64,000 nt of DNA, from NCBI RefSeq assembly GCF_902167145.1, contig NC_050098.1, forward strand, positions 38,744,501 through 38,808,500, read 5' to 3'. Under the pieces are notes generated by a model, which did no database searches, had not been told where the DNA came from, and saw only the letters and a program-made list of their open reading frames with translations. The position numbers and the translations under genes are program-made. Source of the stretch: Zea mays (lineage: Eukaryota > Streptophyta > Magnoliopsida > Poales > Poaceae). Of the stretch, positions 22,904 through 32,190 are shown piece after piece (position 1 is the stretch's first letter; each line of letters begins with the position of its first letter).

Positions 22904-23044
22904 AGAGGGGTGAAGCCATGACAGCAAATTACCTATCGAGGAAGAGGGCCACCTTGAGGGCATAGCAGAGGCTGGACTCCTGGTGCAAAACTAAGCTTTA
23001 AGACACATTAACAATACCATAATGAAAGGTTCTTATGAAATAAA

Positions 23045-24110
23045 ATGCAAGATCCTACAGGGACAGACAGAAATAACGAACCTCTGTCTTATACAATGAC
23101 TCAAAACTCTCAGACAGTGCAACAACCATTATCAGCACTTCAGGTCGATCAGCAAATGCAGTTTGCAGATTACAAATTACCTGCAGGTAAACACAAAGGC
23201 AACATAATCTCAATGAGGCCCACGCAGTAGCCGCAGTGCTTGCCGGGGCAGTCTTCGTGGCGGCTGTCTCGGCAAGGGCACAAAAGTGGAGAATACAACA
23301 CAAAGTAAGTACTCTACCCACATCGCCATGAACTTGGCCCAGGCTGTCGAGCGTGACTCCAGCGAGTTCGTGCAGGGAACCACGAGGCGCTCCTTTCCGA
23401 CACAACTGACCTTGCTTGTCGCCTCTACCCGCCCTGCCATCCCTAGAATGGCGGTGGCGGCGACACCCACATGCCCTTCCTGTCCGCGCACAGATCCGAA
23501 GACTGGGTGTGGGGGGAAGAAGTAGCGGTGGTCGAAGACCTGCGTTGAGGCGTGTGGGCGAGGATGGCACGGAGGGGGACGCCGAGGCAGGGGCGAGGGC
23601 AGGCTGGGCGCCATCAATGGTAGTCAACACCGAGCTTGGAATCACGGTCGGGGATGGGTGCGGTGCACGCGGGGAGAGGATGGGGGGCACGTTACTGCTG
23701 CAATCGCGGTCGGGGGAAGGCGGGGGCACGCAGGGGCGTTCGTGTGGACGGGGCGGGGCGTGGGGCATGGGCCGTTCCCTCGCATCGCGCCGTAGGGATC
23801 TGAGGCGGAGGCGAATGCGGATCTGGCGTCGATGACAGGGGCTACGGAGGCGGGGCATGGGCGCGCACACAATGATGGCATGCGGGGATGGCGAGCGGCG
23901 CGCCAACGGCGAGATTGGCGGGGGATGGGGGCGAGGACGGAGCATGTGGGCCACGGACGAGAGGGCGCAGACGCCGAGATTGGCGGGGGATGGGGGGCGA
24001 GGGCGGATCGACGGTGATGACGGGGAGCAGAAGGGAAGAGGGTCCGCGACGCGATATGGCAGAACCGTGCGCCATGCGGTGTTGGACGCCTACACTACTC
24101 ACTTAATTAG
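23045..24110 (-). other. Helitron 2 5' region, GC-rich, unidentified
   Basis: Strongly GC-rich with long overlapping frames on both strands, typical of captured promoter, 5' UTR or first exon DNA. A minus-strand stretch near 23055-23215 (FADRPEVLIMVVALSESFES) has exon-like composition but I cannot name it. Confidence 0.4.
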
Positions 24111-24112
24111 TA

Positions 24113-24136
24113 GTATATATATATATATATATATAT
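24113..24136. repeat. (TA)n microsatellite
   Basis: A TA dinucleotide run abutting the presumed Helitron 2 5' end. It makes that junction hard to fix. Confidence 0.9.
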
Positions 24137-24155
24137 ACGGCGCTGCTAAAATGCA

Positions 24156-25317
24156 CCTGGGTGCATTCTCTATATTGAATGCACCCAGGCGTAAGTCCTG
24201 TTTCGCGCGCCTCCCCGCTCCCGCCGCCGCCGCGCGCATCCCTATCCCCGCGCCGCCGCCGTCTCCTCCTTCTTCCTCCGATCCTCTAAACCTAGATCAC
24301 ACCGCCGTCGAGCGCCTCCCTGTCCTCGCGCCGTCGCGCGCCTCCCTGTCCCCGCGCCGCCGCGCGCCTCTCTGTCTGCGTGCCTCTCCATCCCCCGCAT
24401 TAGGTGGGATTGCAAGCCCGCATTATGTGTGATTGCAACTGTTGTATAATTTTACTCAAATATCTGTTAAAAAATGTAAACAAAATGATTGCAACCGATG
24501 TTGTGTTGTAATTGCAACTGCTGGTGTAGTGTGGATGCAACTGCTGAGTTGCTCTTATGTGATTGCAAGTACTGAATAACTCTGAGAAATTTTGTTAAAA
24601 AATATGATTGCAACTGCTGGTCTGGTGTAATTGCAACTGCTGGTCTGGTGTGATTGCAACTTCTATATAACTATGTCCAAAAATCTGTTAAACAAACAAG
24701 ATTGCAACTACTAGTCTGGTGTAATTACAACTGTGGGTCTGTTGTGATTGCAACTTCTATATAACTATGTCCAAAAATATGTTAAACAAACAATAATTGC
24801 AACTGCTGTCTGGTGTATTTGCAACTTCTGATCTGGTGTGATTGCAACTTCTATATAACTATGTCCAAAAATCTGTTAAACAAACAATGATTGCAACTGC
24901 TGTCTGATGTAATTGCAACTGCTGGTCTGGTGTGATTGCAACTCCTATATAACTATGTCCAAAAATCTGTTAAACAAAACAATGATTGCAACTGTGTCTG
25001 GTGTAATTGCAACTGCTGATCTGGTGTGATTGCAACTTCTATATAACTATGTCCAAAAATCTGTTAAACAAAACAATGATTGCAACTGCTGTCTGGCATA
25101 ATTGCAACTGTAAGTCTGGTGTGATTGCAACTTATGTGAAGAGGTTGAGCCGTTCGCGGAGGAGCCGTTCACGGAGAAAGAGGGGCGGGGGCGGGAAAAT
25201 GAAAAGGTTCTGTCCGGAGCGTGCGGGAGGGACGAAACCGGCCTGGGTGGAACGGTTGGCTCGGACCTGACACATAGGTTCGGCCTGGGTGCATTCTCTA
25301 TATTGAATGCACCCAGG
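24156..25317. mobile_element. Unclassified element bounded by direct 34-bp near-palindromes
   Basis: The same 34-bp near-palindrome (CCTGGGTGCATT...AATGCACCCAGG) occurs at 24156-24189 and 25284-25317 in the same orientation. Each copy can fold into a 12-bp hairpin. Between them lie a GC-rich first-exon-like stretch (24195-24420), a minisatellite (24650-25131) and a second GC-rich stretch (25140-25280). (TA)n runs flank both sides. No transposase. The direct rather than inverted arrangement of hairpins does not fit standard TIR elements. Confidence 0.5.
24650..25131 (+). repeat. 94-bp minisatellite
   Basis: Five units of about 94 bp starting near 24650, 24745, 24839, 24932 and 25026. Each contains TGATTGCAACTTCTATATAA and CTATGTCCAAAAATCTGTTA plus two shorter TGATTGCAACTGCTG-type subrepeats. 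Looser copies extend left to about 24430. Confidence 0.9.
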
Positions 25318-25334
25318 TGTAATATATAAATACA

Positions 25335-25337
<3 letters not shown>

Positions 25338-25424
<87 letters not shown>
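25338..25424. repeat. Long (TA)n microsatellite
   Basis: About 43 uninterrupted TA dinucleotides. Alternating Tyr/Ile frames across it are artefacts. Confidence 0.97.
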
Positions 25425-25428
<4 letters not shown>

Positions 25429-26424
25429 GTTGCGCCTGCGCCCAACTCGCATTGCGGGCCGGACCATATGCTGGCTTCCCGGCCGTCCTTTTTCTCGCCG
25501 GACTCGAGGTTGGTGTGTGGGTGGGTGGTCTTGTATGCGGTGCGGTGCGGCGCGGCGGATATACGTGCGTACGAACGCAAAGTTGACATCCTTTGCCAAT
25601 CCGTCACACATGCTGATTTCTTCTCTTTGTTTGTTTCTTTGACCGATTTGTCACGCCTATTCTTTTTTTATGTCTTTTCTATAAAAAAGAAATAAGAATT
25701 GTTTCGAGGATTTTATTTGCCGCCACAGGATATATATAAGGTGCAGATCACCCATGCATGCTGTACACGGGTACATGCGTACATGCATGTATCTTGTGAC
25801 CAAGCCACGTAGTCCGTCTGATGTCGTCCCTCTCGACAGTTCATGCCGTAGATCCCAATCACGCGTGTGCGCTACTGGCCTACTGCTAATGCAGCATATA
25901 TACTGAACGCGCAACAGGAAATAGATAAAAGTTCGACGGTATGGTCTAGCAGTCGTTGGCTCAGCGGCTGTCAGATATAAGCTTATGTCTGATAGATTGT
26001 TCTTACGGCCGTCGGAAACTTCTTTTTTTTACTGTTGTGACGCTGGCTATGAATTTATATTGGTTTCCAATGAACCATTTTTTTTCCTTACCCATGCACA
26101 CTAGCATAAGTACTGTCCTGGCTAGGGCATGTGCATATATATTGTGTTGCCGATCGAGCGATCTTCATGAGTGAACCATAATTGCTCAAAGAAAATATGT
26201 CACCCATTGTTCTTGCTTGATCACCTGGATGGATTACTTAGACATGGATTTCCATTTTCTAATGGGCCTTCATTAAACTTTTTACCCACCCTGAAATTAT
26301 CTAATAATGCCTCTAGCTAGAGCCCGTTGGAGGAGCCGAGCACCATGATAAAAGTTTTTTTTTAAAAAAGGAAAGCTAATTTAAATTACAGCGAAAAAAT
26401 ATCAAAAAAGAAGAAAAAAAAGAA
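25425..26424. other. Interval without recognised gene
   Basis: A GC-rich patch at 25430-25570 is followed by AT-rich DNA. The part from about 26040 is the first copy of the duplication that carries the tRNA genes. Confidence 0.4.
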
Positions 26425-26496
26425 TATCAAAGCCAAGTTTCGATCTTGGGACCTGTGGGTTATGGGCCCACCACGCTTCCGCTGCGCCACTTTGAT
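26425..26496 (-). tRNA. Initiator tRNA-Met (CAU), copy 1
   Basis: A 72-nt tRNA with all arms: acceptor ATCAAAG/CTTTGAT with discriminator A, D arm in GTGGCGCAGCGGAAGC, anticodon stem-loop GTGGGCCCATAACCCAC with anticodon CAT, and T arm CCAAGTTTCGATCTTGG. The GGG:CCC pairs of the anticodon stem, A at position 1 and the A-rich T loop (TCGAAA read 5' to 3') mark it as the eukaryotic initiator type. Relative to copy 2 the T stem has a compensated G-C to A-T change. A T-run follows as a pol III terminator. No intron. Confidence 0.93.
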
Positions 26497-27761
26497 GTTT
26501 ATTGTACAATTTCTCAATCTTGTTTATTTGTAGACAGTTAGATTCGAGGAGTATTTTTTGTCCAGTGTGCGATGCGTCCCGTGTTTTCTCGTGCTTCTCC
26601 TATACGTGTCAGCAGACAATTCTCCGTCACGGGTGCTGCAAGGATAAAGACATCCATGTCCCCCATCCTCGCCAAAACTTAAACTGAACAAAAAAAAATT
26701 TATATTACAAGAAACATCTGGTTTGAGTTTGCTTTTTTTTGTTTATACCATCTGCGTGTTAAGTCTTTAGTAGGATTTCTTTTTTTTCTTCGTTCGTCTC
26801 CGTCTGTGAATCCGACGAGACTAAATTCTTCTCATCGCCGACTCCATGGAGACGAAACAAAGATCGATCGGCGGCTGCGTAGATTGCGTACAGACAAAAT
26901 AAATTTAATGTTTTGTGAGTTAAGCTTGCATCTACTGGAAAAGGGGGGGAATTACTACCAAGGATAGTAGTAGGCTTTTAGTGCGAAGCCTGGGCAACAG
27001 CCCACCCTTCCCGGGCCTGGGCTGTCCGCCCATGAAGTAGGCTTTTACTACCATCTGCATTCTACTATATCCATATGCATTCGACTATATCCCAGGCCCA
27101 CGAGCCTCAGCGGTTGCGTGGCCCGTCTGCTGACCTCCTCCGCACTCCGCTGGCCCGCTTCCATTTTCTCCTTTTTTCTTAGTATATAGTCCAAACAAAA
27201 TTCTCTAAATACGAGCTGTGTGATTGTTTAATTATTAACTTGTTTTTTTTTCACTCACTCGCAGGATAAATTTCTTAGCAAAAGTTCAGACTCTATTAAG
27301 TTATAGTAATATCTATAATGCAAGCACCTTACTTTAGGTGGTCCAATGAACCGGGGTTTTTTTTGCCTGTAGCATAAGTGCATGTATCATATATGTTGTG
27401 CCGCCGATCTTCGTGAGTGAATCTTAATTCTTGAAAGAAAATGGTCTCGTTGCTTGATCTCCTGGATTACTTAGACATCGCTAGATTTGAAGCTTTCCAT
27501 AACGACGCCCGAGATACCTCAATTCACTCTTCTCTTGTTGAGACATAGCGTAGACACTCACATGCCGTAGTTAACATGTTACCTCTAATCGATTGATCCA
27601 AAACAAAATAGGCCCGGCTGCTCAACGTGTGTCTTCTCTCCAGCGACCAGCAGGACTGCTGCACAGATCTAATCAATCGATCCCAAAAAAAAATTACGCC
27701 GCCTGTTCAAGTGTTCAGCGACCAGCAAGATTGCACAGATCAGAAAATAAAAAAGAAAAAA

Positions 27762-27833
27762 TATCAAAGCCAGGTTTCGATCCTGGGACCTGTGGGTTAT
27801 GGGCCCACCACGCTTCCGCTGCGCCACTTTGAT
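27762..27833 (-). tRNA. Initiator tRNA-Met (CAU), copy 2
   Basis: Same as copy 1 except for the T stem, here CCAGG/CCTGG as in typical plant initiator tRNA. The acceptor stem is ATCAAAG/CTTTGAT, an A-T pair where the commonly cited plant sequence has G-C (ATCAGAG). Downstream T-runs on the minus strand serve as terminator. Confidence 0.94.
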
Positions 27834-28131
27834 GTTTGAAGCCAATTTTGCTGCTATGTTGAGATATAGGTATACGTGCTGAAGGGTTTTCGTACCGCCG
27901 TTTTCTCTCCGCCCCTGGAATCAAACTGAAGCGAAATTCCGTGCGTGGAACAAGAGGAAAGGGCAGAGGAGACGGAGAGGCATGACGATTGACGAGGATG
28001 GACGGCTGGGGGTGAAACACCGACTGTGAGCGGCGGGAGGAAGGAGACGATAGATAAGGGAGGGGTTTGGAGAGAGCACTTTCTCCACTGGAGTTTTGGA
28101 GATTGAAGACATGTCACACCTCCTCCACAAG
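27834..28131. other. Unidentified, gene-like sequence left of hAT element
   Basis: GC-richer sequence that continues at 29505-29683 once the hAT element is removed. It may belong to a broken host gene or another repeat. I could not assign it. Confidence 0.35.
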
Positions 28132-29504
28132 TAGGGATGACAACGGGTCGGATTCGGATCGGATATTGAAAATATCCACCCGCAGTCATATCCACGGTCA
28201 TAGATAATATTCGCCCGCGACTATATCCACGGGTAGAAATTCATATCCATATTCATGCCCATCGGGTTTCGAATATCCATCGGATATGATAAAACCATTT
28301 TCAGCAATTGAATAGCATAATTAATCAAATTTCTTTCCAAGTCAACATCATACACAACTTAAAATTGAATAAAAATTTAAATATACATGTCCTTCAATAA
28401 GAAATATTCTCAACATGACAAAAATACATATCTACATGTCTCAACATGAAAACAAATACATGTCTGCTTTTGGCCTTAAGCCTTTTGCCTTTTGCCTTTT
28501 GATTTTGATATAGTAGCTGTATTTGAATTTTTTAGTCAATGATAGTAGAATCATGTTCATCCTGGTAAACAACAAAATAGATAAATGGTTAAATAAATGA
28601 TCAGATTCGATAACCAAAATATAAGAACATACTAAAGAGTTGAATCATGTTACCATTTCTTCCTCTTCATCCTCCAAACAAGTCATTAGTGCATTTATAA
28701 AACAGGATTGGTCGCCTAACATGTCAGCTCAGGCCCAAGCTTGCATACACATCAACCCTTCTATTGTTTTTGGAGCAAGTCTACTACGATGTGGGCTAAT
28801 TACTCTCCCCCAGTACTAAAGACAGACTCAGATTAGTGTGACTGCATCGGCCACTCAATCAGTGAGAGGGAGAGATCGACTTCAGTGGAGGAGGAATTGA
28901 GGGGCTGGCAGGGGCGAACCTGAAGGGCGGCACGCCGTGCTCCCGCGCAGAGCGGAGCTGAGCTCAAGTGCTCAGCGCAGCTGCGCAGGGTGGAGCTCAG
29001 AGCAGGGTGGATTTCAGATTTTCAGAGCTGCGTCTACGCGGGGGCCGGCGGCGCTTAGAGTAGGGAGGAGCTTGGAGCTGCGTCTGCGCGGGGGGCCGGG
29101 GCGACGCGAGTGGCTTGCGAGTTGCGGCTTGCCTGGGCGGCACGGGTGGCTTTTGCGCTTGAGGCTGCAGGATGACTGGGAGGCTGGGATTGAACGATTG
29201 AGGCTAGGGGATGGTCGGATGGGGATTGGGAAATTAGGGATTATGGTGGGCTGGTGGCTTGGTGCTTTGGTGCGCTGAATGTTACTTTGGTGGGCTAGCG
29301 CCTGGGCTCAATAATGAACTAATGGTTAATTTCGGATATCCAACGGATTATCCGCGGATGAGATTTAATATCCAAATCCATGCCCACTTTATCTCGGATC
29401 GGATACGGGTCTAACCCGTGGGTCAAAAAACATATCCATATCCTAATCCGTCGGGTCGGATATCCGCCGGATATCCAAATCCACGGATTAAATTGCCATC
29501 CCTA
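28132..29504 (-). mobile_element. hAT deletion derivative with transposase remnant
   Basis: A 1,373-bp element with ends TAGGGATGACAA and (reversed) TAGGGATGGCAA, flanked by the perfect 8-bp duplication TCCACAAG (28124-28131 and 29505-29512). Both ends carry many GGATATCC/CGGATA-type subterminal repeats. The minus strand at about 28640-28830 encodes a decayed hAT C-terminal dimerization segment, so this is an internal-deletion derivative, not a pure MITE. A GC-rich insert (28880-29290) is unidentified. Confidence 0.88.
28640..28830 (-). pseudogene. Remnant of hAT transposase C-terminal dimerization domain
   Basis: The minus strand reads FSTGGRVISPHRSRLAPKTI and then EGLMCMQAW before a stop. 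This is the conserved hATC segment used for transposase dimerization. Nothing of the catalytic core is visible. Confidence 0.75.
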
Positions 29505-29683
29505 TCCACAAGGGCCGTGCTCTGGTGTCCAAGGAGTTTGAGGGGGAAGAGCTTGCTCAAGAGGCACGGGGCTGTCTATACGATCTCCTGCAGGAGGAGC
29601 TCAAGACCGGGTTGCACTGCACTGCACGCCCTGTCAACCGATGCAAAGACTCCATCTCAAGTTTAGGTACCAGCTTATTCATC
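29505..29683. other. Flank between hAT element and truncated chromovirus
   Basis: Continuation of 27834-28131 across the hAT insertion. The junction with retrotransposon RT sequence at about 29683 has no LTR or TSD, so the retrotransposon was truncated by deletion or recombination here. Confidence 0.45.
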
Positions 29684-31737
29684 ATAGATATTCCATGAAC
29701 ACTTTATTCATTAGATTCATAAAATAGGCTGGTGCATTAGTCAAGCCAAACTACATTACTGTGAACTCATATAGTCTATAACAGACAGAGAAAGTCATTT
29801 TGGTAATATCGAAATGGTCTGATCTTCATCTGATGATAACCAGACCTAAGATCAATCTTGAAAAAGACTCTAGCACTTCTCATATGGTCAAACAAATCCT
29901 CAATACATGGTAACTGGTAAGGGGTATTTATTTTTAATGGTCACATCATTGAGAGATGGGTAATCGACACACATTCTCTGAGAACCATCCTTCTTCTGAA
30001 CAAACAAGATAGGGTCTCCCCATGGTGAGGAACTAGGACGAATAAACCACATACCTTGTAACTCTTTCAATTGTTTCTTAAGTTCTTTTAATTATTTCAC
30101 GGACATTCTATATGGTCTTTTGGAAATAGGGGCAGCTCCAGGTATAAGGTCTATAATGAGCTCTACATCACGATTTGGTGGCATACCGGGTAATTCATTT
30201 GGAAAGACATCTAGGTAGTCCCTAATTACACGGATATTTTGCCCACGAATTTGTCTTTTAGCAGATAGATAGCAGACTTTATGGATGGGGATAATGTGAC
30301 TGTAACTTCAAATCTATCTCCGTCCGGACTAGTGAGCTCTACAGTCCCTTTCACAAAGTGTATAATTGCTTTGCACTTTGTCAACCATGTCATACCAAGG
30401 ATCAAATCTATACTACTTCTTTCTAGCACAATGGGTGTGGCCCAAAAATTTCTCCCCAAAATTGTTATGTCTAATTGGTGACATATAAAATTTGCTTCAA
30501 TTAGTTCCTTAGGTTTGATAACTACCATGGGTTTACACATATTTACGAGGGGCAGATCATGCGAATTAACATAGTGAGCAGAGATGAATGAATGTGAGGC
30601 TCCTGAATCAAACAGTATTGATGCTGATATGGAATTAATAAAGAACGTAACAATGACTATGTCAGAACCATCAACAGTAGCTTCAACACTGATCTGATTA
30701 ACCCTGGCGATGTTATACCCTCTTTGGTCGTGACTGTTGGGTGGAGCCTGCTTCCCATTACTAGAAGACTGATTCCACCTGTTCAGATTACTGCCTCAGG
30801 CTGGAGTGGTGTATGCAACCTTTTTGGGACAAACGATAGCATAATGACCTGCTTCACCACATTTGAAGCATGTACTGGTTGTTGGGGTAGCTAGGGTGGC
30901 TATGTTTTGGTTGGGTGCTAGCTTCACGAGTTTGTGGTGTTTGGGGTGTGGTTTGCACTGTTTGCGGAGTAGGGCACGGATATGAGTGTTGCCCACTACT
31001 TGGGCGGACTGGGGTTCCCTGTGGTGGAGCATAGCAAGTGGCCCGATCAGTCACTCCAGAAATAGTTCCTGCTTCTTCTCGTCGTCTGCAACTTCCTCGG
31101 GAGCATATCTGGATAATTGGATGAATTTGTCTATGTACTCGCTCTCTGCCATCCCTCTATGTTTAAGTGAAAGAAACTCCTTCTTAATCTTCATCAGCCC
31201 GACATGAATGTGGTAGTTTCAGAAGTTGGTTGAGAATTTTGTCCAAGTGATGGTGTCGGCGGTAGCATGTGATGCACAATAGGCATCCCACCAATCCACA
31301 GTAGGGCCAGTAAGGCGACCTGATGCATATAGCACTTTCTCCCTGTCGGTGCATTGGGCAATATTGAGCATCTTCTCCACAAATTTCAACTAGCCGTTAG
31401 CTTGCATTGGATCTAGGTAGATGGAAAAGGTGGGTGGTTTGTGGTTCGTGAACTCACGGTGTTTATCTCTAGGTGGTGGTTGGTGTGGGTCAGGGTGTTG
31501 ATGGTTATTGTTAAGTTGGGCTTGCATATTGGCCATTGCATTGGCCATTTGTTGTAGTAGTTGTGTCTGGGTCATGAAGAAAACTTCCAACCTAGCAGGT
31601 GGAGGGTTTGAAGGATTCATCTGCGGTTCTGAATTAATTATTGTCCTTCTTCGATGGATGCGTGCAGGCAGATCCACACATCCTCCTGTCCTAGCATCGA
31701 CCATCTGGGTTAGAGACATAACGTAAGATAGATTTGT
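29684..31737 (-). pseudogene. Chromovirus gag-protease-RT remnant
   Basis: In order on the minus strand: gag N-terminal region (31719 to 31390, ending in a TAG where Trp is expected), a capsid region shifted in frame (about 31380-31200), a CCHC zinc knuckle CFKCGEAGHYAIVC (near 30870), a retropepsin-like protease segment (30540-30226, with ILGMTWL), and RT motifs [27 protein letters not shown] and NAPAYFMNLMNKVF. Several frames carry stops (for example TAA shortly after the PYRMS motif). The sequence stops just before the RT catalytic YxDD-type motif would appear. Layout and motif wording fit the Del/Tekay chromovirus clade. Confidence 0.82.
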
Positions 31738-32180
31738 AGATAAGGTTGATAGCTATGTGAGGAACACATGGTCTTTTTGGGTCAAAATAGCTCAGTAAAT
31801 TAGAGTGCCACCTACCTATCATTACTATACTACATCTAGGTTGGTACATGCTAGAATGTACCTACTATACTAGGTTTCATTGTGGACTTAACTCCACAAA
31901 TATATCACTCAACCAAAGAACCAAATCAAACAGGTATCATAAGAATAAACATTCAAGCGCGTATATACAAAAATAGTCCATTTTTCTTTTTTAGGGTTAG
32001 GTCTCCTATCTTTTAATGAATCATAAGTGTAAAATTACAAGGTGTGAAATCCTTTCGTCTTTAGAATAGAAAATGTAAGAGTAGTCAGAGTAAAGCAGCA
32101 AAAAGATGAAACCAGAGTAAAGGTAAGTAGGTAATGGTTTATTCAATTCTATCTAGGTTACGCACTACAGTCAACATTGT

Positions 32181-32190
32181 TCTAATACCA
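32181..32190 (-). other. Primer-binding site of the chromovirus
   Basis: The minus strand reads TGGTATTAGA four bases inside the LTR, a decayed form of the initiator-tRNA-Met site TGGTATCAGA. Confidence 0.65.

Larger units (their letters stand above)
17714..24119 (-). mobile_element. Helitron 2 (multi-gene capture)
   Basis: The 3' end is clear: the minus strand ends in CGTTGCAACGCACGGGCACT then CACCTAG, with a host T at 17713, identical over 28 bases to Helitron 1. The 5' end is placed at about 24119, where the minus strand reads TATATACTACTAATTAAG. This differs from the TCTxTACTA consensus at base 2 and merges with a (TA)n run, so the edge could be off by a few bases. The body holds parts of at least four unrelated plant genes, all on the minus strand like the Helitron. 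No Rep/helicase is visible. Confidence 0.75.
26040..27840. repeat. Diverged segmental duplication with tRNA-iMet in each copy
   Basis: 26040-26500 and about 27330-27840 share, in the same order, TCCAATGAACC plus a T-run, GCATAAGT, a ...TTGTG..GCCGATC..ATCTTC(A/G)TGAGTGAA block, a GCTTGATC(A/T)CCTGGAT...TTACTTAGACATC/GG block, and the tRNA. The tRNA copies are 1,337 bp apart. Non-tRNA parts have many substitutions and indels, so the duplication is old. Confidence 0.7.

Noticed and set aside
23055..23954. A 299-codon minus-strand frame and several overlapping frames on both strands
   Set aside because: The region is extremely GC-rich, and frames stay open in most phases. Pro/Arg/His-rich low complexity without a recognisable domain points to captured 5'-UTR-like DNA, except perhaps a short exon near 23055-23215.
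24156..25317. CRISPR-like or LTR-retrotransposon interpretation of the direct repeats
   Set aside because: The 94-bp units are contiguous without unique spacers, and the genome is a plant. The 34-bp terminal repeats are far too short and palindromic to be LTRs, with no PBS or PPT.
25047..25642. Long frames with alternating Ile/Tyr residues
   Set aside because: They are translations of the (TA)n microsatellite at 25338-25424 and have no coding meaning.
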